From contig NC_092329.1 of assembly GCF_036785885.1 (NCBI RefSeq), forward strand, positions 3,968,001-4,032,000: a stretch of 64,000 nucleotides of DNA, read 5' to 3'. The notes beneath the pieces were generated by a model, which was given only the letters and a program-made list of their open reading frames with translations, was not told the origin of the DNA and ran no database searches. Position 1 is the stretch's first letter, and the number at the start of each line of letters is the position of its first letter. The position numbers and the translations under genes are program-made. This stretch comes from Coffea arabica. Taxonomy: Eukaryota > Streptophyta > Magnoliopsida > Gentianales > Rubiaceae. Of this stretch, positions 41,397-51,751 are shown piece after piece.

Positions 41397-41735
41397 GTTG
41401 TCCATGTACGAGTCAAAAGGTGACAAAGAAACGAGGATACTATAGCTGAACATGATTGTGAAGACAATTCTAAATGTGGGTTTGGTGGGTTAACCAATTA
41501 TATTTATTAAATAGGGATATTATTAGATAACCTATTTATATCCGTACTCAGATGTTCATGAATGGATATAGGTAAATTTACCTAAATGGATTTGTTTGAC
41601 ACGTGTGTGTGTGTATATATAAATATATATATATTTATTAAATAGGGATATTATTAGGTAACCAATTTATACTCATATTCAGATATTCATGAATTGATAT
41701 GAATAAATTTAACTAAATGAATTTATTTGACATGC

Positions 41736-41771
<36 letters not shown>

Positions 41772-42968
41772 ACGATTAATGCTATTGTTGCAACGAAATG
41801 TTGACCTCTACTTTGGCAGCTTAACTACAGTCCTCCGTTTGTCCCTCCATCTAAGCGTTAATTTTAATATTTTGAGTGATTCATGATTGGAGGTAATAAT
41901 AATAATTAATATCAAATGAGCGGAATTTGGTGCTTAGCTTGTTGCAATGGTCATGACAGTCCAATGCAAATATGACTTGCAAAATGTGACTGAAGCTGAA
42001 TGGTCATTCTTACATCTAGTCACGTTCTAGATTTTGGTTATATTTTGCAAGTACTGTAGCTTTCGATTCCAAGTTTTGAATTGTCATCTTCAAATTTCAC
42101 TTCCATCATTCTCTTCTAAGAGTACACTCGTTTACTCCAATTTGACACACACAAAAAGTTGTATTGAAGTACAGTACTGAGGAAAAAAGGGAAAGAGGAC
42201 ACCATTCCAACTAGAGCTCAATTCAATTAAAAAGTAAAAAATTAGTTTGAGCTTTTGCAAAAAAAAAAAAAAAATGGTAATGGTAAATCAAATTCGAATA
42301 CCATTTTCGCAATTTTGACAGGCTAAATGAAAAAAAAGAAAAAAAAAAGGCTTAAACATCATCATCATTCAGTTAAAGCCCAGGGGTTGATTGATTTGAT
42401 GATGTAGTGGTAAAGTTAATGATGTTGATTAGCAATTAGCAAAGGCACTAATGCCTGAGGAATCCAATATTTTCTCGAGGTATCCGAGACTTTGTCCTCA
42501 TCCCAATAGCAGGCGTTACAAAAAAAAAAAAAAAAAAAAAAAAGCAATCGCCTTTCAAAACCTTTGTGATGATTACACATGTTATACGGAACATGCCCCA
42601 TGACTTCATCGGACCAATCAAATGGCGCCGAATCATTTGGACGGCCAGATTATCCGGGACAGTTGCTGATGGACGGCCGGATTAACGCTCGATTATGGCG
42701 GGAAAACTCCTACTACTATCACTATGTCTGTCGTACTACTGGAGCATGGATGGAGGGAAGAAAGTGACAAAGAAGAAGTGGTCAGATATTTTTCAACGGA
42801 TGAATTATTATTATTGTTTAGTAGTAATAAAGTAGAGTCATTAGTACGGTAGCAGTAGTAGAGACTAGAGAGTAACGAGCAATGAATATATGCATAATGC
42901 ATGGGATGGGGGCAATTAATTAATTATTAATCAATCAATTAATTGATGACTGACATCGGGACATGGAT
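41397..42968. other. Intergenic DNA with microsatellites
   Basis: Two diverged copies of a segment (TATTTATTAAATAGGGATATTATTAG) occur near 41500 and 41630, with GT/TA microsatellites near 41606 and 41735-41770 and a 24-bp poly-A near 42521. No gene was recognised. Confidence 0.5.
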
Positions 42969-43330
42969 CCCTGTGGGGTTAAGTTCCCACATCGCTTGGG
43001 GGGGTTTGGGGGGTTTAGTAGTTAAGTGCTGCGGAGCACTTCAAAAGTTGCCGGCTTTTGAAGTGTCTTCGCAGAGTCCATTTATCGAAACACTCATACA
43101 AAAAACTGTGAGTTATGAAAGGGAAAAACCTGTCTCGGGGAGTCTGGGGGGTCTTTATCTCTTAGCAGCGGGGCACCCTGTGGGGTTAAGTTCCCACATC
43201 GCTTGGGGGGGTTTGGGGGGTTTAGTAGTTAAGTGCTGCGGAGCACTTCAAAAGTTGCCGGCTTTTGAAGTGTCTTCGCAGAGTCCATTTATCGAAACAC
43301 TCATACAAAAAACTGTGAGTTATGAAAGGG
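42969..43330 (+). mobile_element. Head-to-tail dimeric insertion of an unrecognised structured-RNA retroposon
   Basis: Two identical 155-bp copies (42969-43123, 43176-43330) are separated by 52 bp, so the insert is 1.75 repeats of a 207-bp unit. It is flanked exactly by a 17-bp duplication, GACATCGGGACATGGAT, at 42952-42968 and 43331-43347. Each copy begins CCCTGTGGGGTTAAG, contains TTCCCACATCG (close to the plant snRNA promoter element RTCCCACATCG), two long G runs, a strong hairpin and the 3' end GTTATGAAAGGG. No tail, no coding capacity. The borders are not TG...CA, there is no primer-binding site, and the duplication is 17 bp rather than 5, which argues against an LTR/TRIM element. The long open frame across it is only a by-product of the repeat. 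Confidence 0.85.
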
Positions 43331-44978
43331 GACATCGGGACATGGATGCAGATAATTTTGTACGTAGTAGTAATTCGTATTGATACGGAGATGTCGCAGA
43401 ATTCTGCAGAAGTGAAGTGAGAGAAAGGAGAGACAAGTGGCCCATGTCGGATAAGACAACACCGTCGGTAGATAGACTTCCTTGTCCACGTGGGCCCTCC
43501 CCATGACTTTCCGGTTCCCGTTACTTTTGCCCGCTATCAGTCTCCTCTCTCCACCAATTTACACCAACACCCTTGCACAGCAATCTCTCTCCCTCTCTCT
43601 TTTTTCATTCTTCAGATTTTTGTTTCTTCATTTCAATTGTTGCCATCCTTAGGTGTTTTGTTTGGACAGGAAATTATTTGAAATTATATTTTTAAAAAAT
43701 ATTATAGTATTTTTTTGATATATCGTAAAAAAATTAAGGCTCTATTTAATTACAACTTATAGTACTATTTATCTAATATATCTCTATACTATATATATAA
43801 AAGGAGAAATAGGCTTTTTTTCTTTATATAATTTTTATTTTATTTTTATGAAAATCGCATACTATTTTACCACTTAAACATAATAAATTGCTAACATAAC
43901 CAGTTGTAACTATTGTTAACAATAACTATCTGAACACGTTTTGACAAAATAACTGTGTTTAAACATTTGTCGTAACTGGCAAAACAATTATCATTTGTTG
44001 AGAAGAAAGTGTAAAATACTACAATTTGCTTTAGTAATAAAAATTTTAACTTGCAAAAAATTGATTTATGAACTACACACGTGTTGCACATATCTTTGAC
44101 ACTAGTGCTGAAAATGTAACAACGCTCGTCATATATATTATCATTACGTATAGTTTATAGAATAATTGTTTATATATTTTCTTGTACGGGCACAATTTAT
44201 CATTTGTAGAATTTATCTTACTTGCAATCTTTTGTGACATCGTATCTTATGGTAGCAAATCTCAAGTTGATTATAAACTTCGTTTTGATTTGTGTGTGAC
44301 ATGGGAGGACAAAATTGAAGAGACAGCATAGGACTTTAGGAAGAAGGAAAAAGGAAAAAAAAAAGGGGGAAGTTAGAGCCTTAGAGGCGTGAAAATGTAC
44401 CGAAGAAAAGCAACCAAAATCCTAATAAAGGATAAAATTGTGAATTCAGTAATCCCACGACTCCATTCCGCGATGCGCAGCACCAGTCAAAGCGGTCAAT
44501 TCGCCCTCTGTAACTCTCCCACCCTACACCGCGCTAGTTGTCTTGCATCTTGCCGCAGCGCAAGCCTCTATTGCATGAATAATTGACGACCTCCTCTCTC
44601 CTTCCTACGTGGCCTCCTCCTATTGGTTCATTTCAACTCTCCGGGATTCATAGCCTACACAAAAGCATTAAACAAGCCAGAGAAAAACACACACACACAA
44701 AAACACACACCGAAGTCACTCTCACTCTCACCATCTTCTCTCTCCTCTTTCTCTTGCCCCCAAGTCCAGCCTTTCATTTTTTTTTTTTTTTGGTTTGTGT
44801 TTTTTTTTTCACACTCAAAAAATCCCAAAATTCCACTCATTTTCTCGCTCAATTGACCACCAAGATCACGGTTTTGGACTATACAATGCCTGATCTTCCG
44901 ATCAGTTCCGAATTCTTGGGCTGAAACTGGAATTTGACTGAATTTAGGGGACAAAAAGCTGATCTTTTTCTATCAGAA
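43331..44978. other. Intergenic DNA and the CT-rich leader of the SAP30-related exon
   Basis: 43331-44300 is AT-rich with no gene. From about 44450 the GC content rises, and a CT-rich/CA-rich leader with an inverted CCAAT word (ATTGG near 44618) precedes the ATG at 44979, which looks like a genuine plant promoter and 5' UTR. Confidence 0.5.
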
Positions 44979-45176
44979 ATGCTCGAAGCAGTAGAAAGTT
45001 CAGTGAATGGGTTTTCACATTTGCAGAGCTGTGGAGACAGCAGTGAAGAAGAGCTCTCGGTTTTGCCACGTCATACTAAGGTTGTTGTGACTGGTAACAA
45101 CAGGACTAAGTCTGTTCTTGTTGGTCTGCAAGGTGTAGTCAAGAAAGCTGTTGGCCTTGGAGGATGGCACTGGCTG
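44979..45176 (+). pseudogene. First coding exon of a SAP30-related (AFR-type) histone deacetylase complex gene; later exons not found
   Basis: The 66-codon exon reads MLEAVESSVNGFSHLQSCGD, then SSEEELSVLPRHTKVVVTGN, NRTKSVLVGLQGVVKKAVGL and GGWHWL, ending at a GT donor (TGGCTG|GTACAAG). I recall this N-terminus from plant proteins related to SAP30 (Arabidopsis AFR1/AFR2), which belong to an HDAC co-repressor complex. The exon is well conserved with a good leader and donor. The expected continuation (a segment like NGxEVKLQRNALSVLE and a C-terminal SAP30/Sin3-binding part) was not seen in the next 12 kb. Either the gene is truncated here, intron 1 is unusually long, or I missed short exons. 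I call it a probable fragment; the family name rests on memory. Confidence 0.55.
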
Positions 45177-46021
45177 GTACAAGTTTACTCTTTTTTTCTT
45201 TTTCTTACCTTTTTAGGAGTTTTGGAGTAATGGGTTGGTTATGGATAAATGATTTTGCTTGAATTTGAGTTTGGAGTTGTAATGTAGTTTTCTCTGAAAT
45301 TCCTGGTTGTCCTTTACTTGTTATTATTTTGTATGCATTGGGGGACAGTTCTATTCTCTTCTTCTGTGTTTTTATTAGCAATGTGTTATCGTGGTCTAAA
45401 CAATTTTATTGTGCTTTGGCTTTTTTCTGTTTTAAAAAATTTCCCCTTTCTTTGTCCTTATCTTATGTGTCTGATCGACGACAGAAAGTCTTGCAGTGCT
45501 GCTTTTTTTTTTTTCTCCTTTTTCGCTTTTGCAATTATTGGATATCATAGTAATTTTTTTAAATATAGAAATTAATGTGAAGTTTATGTCTTTGAGGTGT
45601 GCTTAAGGTCTAATTTTGAGTTTTGGGAGATTTTCTTGGTTTGCATGTCGCTTATGTTTAATGGATCTGGGACTTTGAGGGGTTTACTATGATCTGGGAA
45701 TGCAAACTAATGTATCGTTTAAGAATCTATCGACATTTGATGTTATTTACTTCTTAAATGTCTCTTAACTGTTGCCTTCCTGTGGTTTTTGTTAAAAAAA
45801 TGCGGATAATCGGATTTTTTTAAATATTTTTCTGACTTTAAAATGACAGTTCAATTATGGATTTTTACTTTCAAGCTGTAAATTTAGTTTCTGGTGCAAT
45901 TAATAGTCTAGTTCTTTGTGTTGTGCTGGAAGATATCAGATTCACTACTGTCTCTGGTGCAATCTATTGTGAAGCTAAAAATTTCGTTGCCTAGAAGCAT
46001 ACGTATGAATGACTATGCTAC
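45177..46021. other. Former or long intron 1 of the SAP30-related gene
   Basis: T-rich, intron-like DNA follows the exon donor. No downstream exon was recognised here. Confidence 0.4.
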
Positions 46022-46204
46022 TCGCAGCCACCGCCTCCGGCTCGGTTTTACTTCTACTCTCCTCCACCTCCTAGTGTGCCTCCGGCTTGGTTTTACTTCT
46101 ACTCTCCTCCACCTCCTAGTCCGCCACACTCGCCTAACCATCCACGAACTGCATACTCGCAGCCACCGCCTCCAACTCCGAAGGGCAGATTGAACAAATA
46201 CTAG
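46022..46204 (+). pseudogene. Extensin/proline-rich protein C-terminal scrap
   Basis: A frame beginning SQPPPPARFYFYSPPPPS and ending TPKGRLNKY with a stop at 46202-46204 contains an in-frame 45-bp (15-residue) duplication around PPPARFYFYSPPPPS and PPAWFYFYSPPPPS. SPPPP is the extensin/hydroxyproline-rich glycoprotein signature. A stop lies four codons upstream and no signal peptide or full repeat array is present, so this is a fragment, unless a preceding AG acceptor (CTCGCAG) makes it a last exon of something upstream. Confidence 0.4.
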
Positions 46205-46847
46205 TATTTCTTTCCTAGTGTCGCTTCAATATTATATAACACCAAATAGATCTAGAAAAAAAAAATTTTTTTGGTACAGGCATGCTACTGATGATTAACG
46301 TTGAGGATGCAATTGATAAAATTTGTTCCCCTTCTTTTATATTTCTTCTTTCCATTGCTTTAGGAGGATTCGAAGGACTAATGCATGCATTGTCAACAAT
46401 GCGTGGAAGGATTAATTTTTCCTGCACAATAAATTTGATTTATTTTCACATGAACTGAGATTGGATGGAGATTAAAATTTTTCTACTGTGCACGAATAAA
46501 GGTCAATAAGAGAAAATTTTACCCCCGCAAGCAGAAAGGTTATTTGGGCGGATGCCTTCCGGGGGCCCAAATTTACGTGGGGGAAGTTTATTAAGAGAAA
46601 ATCAACCGAGACCCGGCCCCCAATGTAACTTATTATCAATGTTCCCAACTCACTAGTAATAAACTCAACATGGCTGACCCAGTTTCAAACCACTGCCCCA
46701 GTTCGTCTGCATTTATTTTTAGCCTTGTCGTGGTTGATAGCCTGAGCTTTCCTAGACAAGATGGTCAGATGCTTTGGCCCAGAGTTGTACGCGGCTTCAA
46801 ATAGTTTTTTTTTTAATTAAAAAATAAAAAGCAAAGAAATCAAGCTA
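46205..46847. other. Spacer with a G/C-run segment
   Basis: Around 46520-46620 there is a GGGGGCCC-containing segment that differs in composition from its AT-rich surroundings. It may be part of another repeat that I cannot identify. Confidence 0.4.
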
Positions 46848-46852
46848 CTAAT

Positions 46853-48204
46853 TGTTAGGTTCATGAGTAAAGGATTATATTCCATATTGGTCTGAAAGAT
46901 AAAGAAAAAATAGTTAATATGTAAGTAAGGGCTTGATACCTAATGGTTTAAACTTTTGGGTCAGGCTTGAGTTCCTGACTTATATATTGGATTCTTTGAT
47001 GAACTCTCTCGAGGTGTTAATCCCTATCAAATTGGTATCAGAATTTCAGAACTACTTATGGGTAATTGGATTCTTTTCAGAATTCCCTATCAAATTGATA
47101 TTAGAATTACAGAACTACTTATGGGTAAGTGAATTCTTCTCGGAGTTGGACCGGTGAAAATTCTCTTCTTAATGGTGAATCGAAGTGTCAAAGTGTTAAG
47201 GAGTTTGACTAGTGTTGGATCAGGTGCACCATGGGTTTGGCAGAGGTCCGGTACAGTTTGGATGTTGAAAAAAAAATGGGTCTATATTAGGGATGTACGC
47301 GAGCCGAGCTACTCGCGAGTAGCTTGCAAGTAGCTCGGTCAACGGCTTGACTCGAACTCAGGTTGACCGAGTTTGAGCCGAGTTTCGAGTAGCTCGATTG
47401 GCGTTCGAGTCGAGTTTCGAGTCTCAAATTTTTGGCTCGAGGCTTGTCGAGTAGCTTGTCGAGCCGGGCTATTTAAATAATATATTTATAATTTAAATAA
47501 TATATGTGTATTATAATTATAAAATGACTATTATGGGTATAGGTTATACGGAATTTACAATATACTCTTCTTTATAATAAAATTTTATAAGGGTAAAAAA
47601 ATAATAACATAATTATAAAAATACCTAAAAAGAAAAAATGTCTAAAAAATGCCTCAGTTTTTTGGTCGAGTCGAGTCAAAAAACTTGATTAGACTCGGCT
47701 TGATAAGGTTTGACTAAGAGTCGAGCCTTATCGAGTCGAGTTTCGAGCTTAGAGCGAGTACATCGAGTCAAGTTTCGAGTATCAATTTTTTTGACTCAAT
47801 CGAGCTCGAGCCAAGGGATATATGAGTTGAGTCGAGCTCGAGTATAGCACTACTCGAGCTTGATTCGACTCGATTACATCCCTAGTCTATATAAGAGTGG
47901 GTCCATATTTGGGAGAAGAGATGACTTTAAATGATAAGGTGGATTTGCGTTGAATATTAAAGTGGGTTTGAATAAGGAATTGTAAATTTGGGTTTAATGT
48001 GAGGGTTATCCATAAATGGGGAGATTTGTTAGATTCATGAGTAAAGATTTATGTTCCACATTAATCCGAGAGATAGAGAAAGAACAATTAATATGTAAAT
48101 AAGGGTCCGAAACCTAATGATTTAAGTTTTTGAGTCAGGATTAGGTTTCTAACTTACATATTGGACTCTTTGATAGACTCTCTCGAGATGTTTAATCCCT
48201 ATCA
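46853..48204 (+). mobile_element. TRIM (terminal-repeat retrotransposon in miniature), fossil
   Basis: Two direct terminal repeats of about 177 bp (46853-47029 and 48027-48204) each begin TGTTAG and end CCTATCA (TG...CA). A CTAAT 5-bp target duplication flanks the whole. Just inside the left repeat, TTGGTATCAGA matches the initiator-tRNA-Met primer-binding site. A purine-rich stretch precedes the right repeat. It has no coding domain. After removing the hAT insertion it carries, the element is only about 750 bp, which fits a TRIM. The terminal repeats differ at about 34 of 178 positions by eye (about 81% identity), so it is an old insertion. Confidence 0.85.
47288..47884. mobile_element. hAT-type MITE nested in the TRIM
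   Basis: The ends TAGGGATG and CATCCCTA are inverted repeats flanked by a perfect 8-bp duplication, GTCTATAT (47280-47287, 47885-47892), diagnostic of hAT elements. The subterminal regions are packed with CGAG/TCGAG/GAGCC words in both orientations, and the centre is AT-rich. The element is 597 bp with no transposase. Confidence 0.9.
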
Positions 48205-48413
48205 CTAATTATATTGGGATGGAAATCGTGTTCAAACTGTGCAAGTCTAATGCTTCTGTCTACTTGAAGCAGTGACAGTCCACGCCTCTGACACATGGAA
48301 ATCGTGTTTTTGTTACCTTGCTGAAATTGCACGGTGTTTTTCTTCCAAAAAGGAAAAAAAGAAGAAAAAATTGCATGTTGCCAAAGATTTTAATAGATGG
48401 ATTCGATTCCTAA

Positions 48414-48563
48414 GGACCTATTTAGATTGCAATTTTGTAGAGTTTTTATAGAAAAATATACTGTAGCAATTCGATATATATAAAGCAAAAAAAAAAATGA
48501 AAAATATATTCACAGAAAATATGAAAATTTTTTTGATGAAAAATGACTTTCCAAACAAGATTT
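48414..48563. mobile_element. Possible decayed Tourist-like MITE
   Basis: The segment from GGACCTATTTAGATTGC to CTTTCCAAACAAGATT is flanked by TAA on both sides. Its internal layout (TGTAGCAATTCGATATAT) resembles the MITE at 31386-31530. The terminal repeats are poorly matched. Confidence 0.4.
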
Positions 48564-51500
48564 TAAGTCTCTTGCCTATGAGGGAACAGGTGTTAACAAA
48601 TTCAAATTCTTAAAATACAAAAAAAAAAAAAAAAGTATTCATTTAAATAAATAAATAAAAGGTAAATGTGACGTATCCTATTGGAATTGGATTCCATTTA
48701 TGGAGTGAGTGCGGAAGATCTTGATAAAGTGTCATCCATTGTCCACTAATGATTTGTTCATTAGTCCAGCCTTTTCTTTTAAGTTTTGTCAGTTTGATAT
48801 TGTTCTGAATTAGCATTATACTGTCTATGACTTTCAAAGCTGTATAAATTAATAGTGCTTTGGCTCTTAATCCTTTAAATGAGCCTTTTGGTTCTGCATT
48901 TTAAGATACGCGCAAATAATTGACATTCAGATTATTGAGTTCTGGCGTTCAGATAAGGTAGAAGATATATAAATTGGTATGGTTAGGAGACGATGTATTC
49001 ATACAAATACGTTTCAGAATTGGCACATAATTTCTTTTTGTACCAAATGAAAAAAGAAAAAAGAAAATGAAGACTCGCAAGTTGCAACTTTCCGGAATTC
49101 GTCCTTTGTCTAGTGCATTTTGTCCAAAGATTCCACAAATGAACATCCATGATGTCTTTTCATGAAGAATACTCCAGAATCTCAGATCTTTTGGTCAATG
49201 ACAGATTCACCAGTCACTAAACATACTTTATAATCACTGTATCACTGATTCATCTTGTTTTCTACTCTAGTTTACCAAACACGGGATGTGGTTGTCCTCT
49301 ATGTACAACTCATTTCTCAAAGCAAGGACGGAACTGGTGAGGGGGAGGGCCTCCATCCCCCAAGCTCTAGATATTTATATTTTTTTCTTTAAAATTTTAA
49401 AAAGTTTTTCTGTATTTTAAACTAATTGCTTCTTCAAAAATTTTATGCTGATTCGGAAGTTTTTACTTACGTATATATATTTTACCCCCTCAAATTAAAA
49501 TTTCTAGTTCCATCCCTATTCTCTTCTCAAGGTCTTTCTTTAAAAAAAAAAAATTCCATCCGATACATTACTTTATCAGCAATCTTCATGAAACCGGCAG
49601 GGAAAATGGAACGACCAGAAGTCACGATCGCTCTGCAATCTTCCAACAGTTCTTTCTAGTCAAGATGATGAAATTTCGTAGAAAAATGAAAGAAAAGAGC
49701 AGTACGAGTTGAAACAACCGTCCATTCAGTCTTGATCAAGTCTTTTCGTCCTTTATCGTTCTTTTTATTAGCTAGGTCTCAGCAGAGATTAAAGTAGTGG
49801 GCTTATTGCTGCAGTCAGGAAGGACAAGATGAGAAGATTATAGTTTAATCATCGATGTAAAACAAAACAGCAGTCATAATAATGCACGAATACCATAAGC
49901 AAATGATCGCCTTTTCATGAACTTTCCTTAACTTTTGGAAAAGCAAACGACTGCCAGTAATAGCTGTCTTAGAAATGATTTGCCAACAGAGTCAAAAAGG
50001 AACCAACCAAAATATACAAAAGAATGAGGGTGATGGGGTATCAGCCGTGAATCTTGGTGTCAAAATGAGCTATAAAGATGGATTCCTCAAAAGCGTGCAT
50101 GTGCCTGGCGATAGATACAAGTTGCGTAACCGTGAAATTAATTAAGTCCTTGGCTCGAAATGCTGGTAGCTATAGTTTGAAGCTGCACGCTAGTAGGAAA
50201 GCAGACGAAGAAGAAGATTGATTGGAAGAATTAAAGAAGTCTGGTATACATCAAACCCATCGGGAACTTTTTAGTCGAAGATGATAACTAGTGACCATAG
50301 CTTGGGGGAAAACGACATTGCGCAAGTTTGCAACCGTTACTGGAAATTGCGTCTGGGAATGGACAACACATTTTCCGGCGCCCAATAAAATGTTGGTTTC
50401 TTGTTTTTGAGGAAAACCCATAAATGGTGATGCAATGAAGTGACATTTCTTTCAGTCAAAACCTTGTTATCACTTTCATCATTAATCATTCGTTCATAAA
50501 CTCAATATTAGAACTTGAAACATCTTAATTAAGCGTGATAGATACATTTGGTAAATCTTGAGAGGAGCCCATTATGTTCTTGGTAAACCCTATATGATAG
50601 GACAGAGAATACAAAACATGTAATGAAGTATTTAGTCCACCCAAAAAAGGCACTAAAAATATATTAAATGTGAAAGGTATAAAAATTGTTCCGAGTACTC
50701 AATATAACTACGTAGTAGATTTAAAAATGGTCTCGAATACTCAATAAACCTAGTAGATAGGAACATTGATCCAATAATCATTAAATCTCTAATTTGACTC
50801 TTAAACCCTTAAATCTTAAAGTCTCTGTTTAAAAAAAAAATTAGAGTAGAGAAATTATACAACATGATGTTACATATCTGAGGATATAGAAGACTATAAA
50901 TTGGATCGATGACCTCAGAATTCTTAGGCAAGAAGCACAAGCACTCACCTAGCCAGTTTGCTAAACTTCTATTCTCCAAACCAAATGCGACTGCAATAAC
51001 CCAAGTGCAGTCCACAATAGTGCAGTCAAGAAAAGAGAAAAGAAAATGAATCTTTTGGTCAAAGATTCACAACTAAATTGCACCTTCGGCATTACTTTCC
51101 AACGAGACCCCTAAACTATAATCTATCTGTTAACCTACGTTATTGTAAGTTAATGACTCAACCATCCCGCGATCATCCCACAAATTAAGAAGGAAATTAT
51201 TCTTAGATGATGCTGTCCTTGGTTAGTGGTAGTTCTTGATAATCAAGTCGTAAGCAGCTTAGACTTGCTTGAATCTATATCACTTTTTGTTAGTGGACCC
51301 TGAAAGTTCCTTGCTTTTCGTTTAAGAACCGCTGGAGATTTGGTACGTAGAGTTCTTGTTGTGTCCAGAAGCAGAGAAGGGGAGGTGGGATTCGACCAAA
51401 AACTCGAAAGGGCTCCAAAGTCTAAACCTGATCGATTCTGTGCTGCACATCAAGCTTATAGTAACTCGTAACGATATACAAAATTCTACCTAAATCGTGA

Positions 51501-51712
51501 TGAATTGCACACACTCAGAAAAGTGATCCTATACTAAGATTGATTCTTCAGGATAAAAAGTTACTCCATTTATGTCAATGGAATGCGTAAGTTTTATTTA
51601 CCTTTGGAACACATAAATATGGGTATGTAACTATATATGCACACCTGTAGTTGTTCTGTAGACATGCATTGCTGTATCTTATCGCCTTCATCAATATAGT
51701 CACCAACAATTC

Positions 51713-51715
<3 letters not shown>

Positions 51716-51749
<34 letters not shown>
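51716..51749. repeat. (AT)17 microsatellite
   Basis: An uninterrupted AT dinucleotide run of 34 bp, the longest simple repeat noted in the window. Confidence 0.95.

Positions 51750-51751
<2 letters not shown>

Noticed and set aside
42969-43330. Interpretation as a TRIM or solo-LTR pair
   Set aside because: The repeats do not begin TG or end CA, no tRNA primer-binding site follows the first copy, and the target duplication is 17 bp rather than about 5.
42969-43330. Hammerhead ribozyme (retrozyme-like) in the 207-bp unit
   Set aside because: A CGAAAC word is present, but no CTGATGA core with a matching stem and cleavage site was found on either strand.
42943-43383. 146-codon open frame with an internal repeat
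   Set aside because: It is the translation of the duplicated retroposon (42969-43330); both flanks are target-site sequence and the repeat explains the open frame.
44979-45230. Start codon at the upstream in-frame ATG (44934) for the SAP30-related exon
   Set aside because: Homologues as I recall them begin MLEAV..., which matches the ATG at 44979; the upstream codons look like leader.
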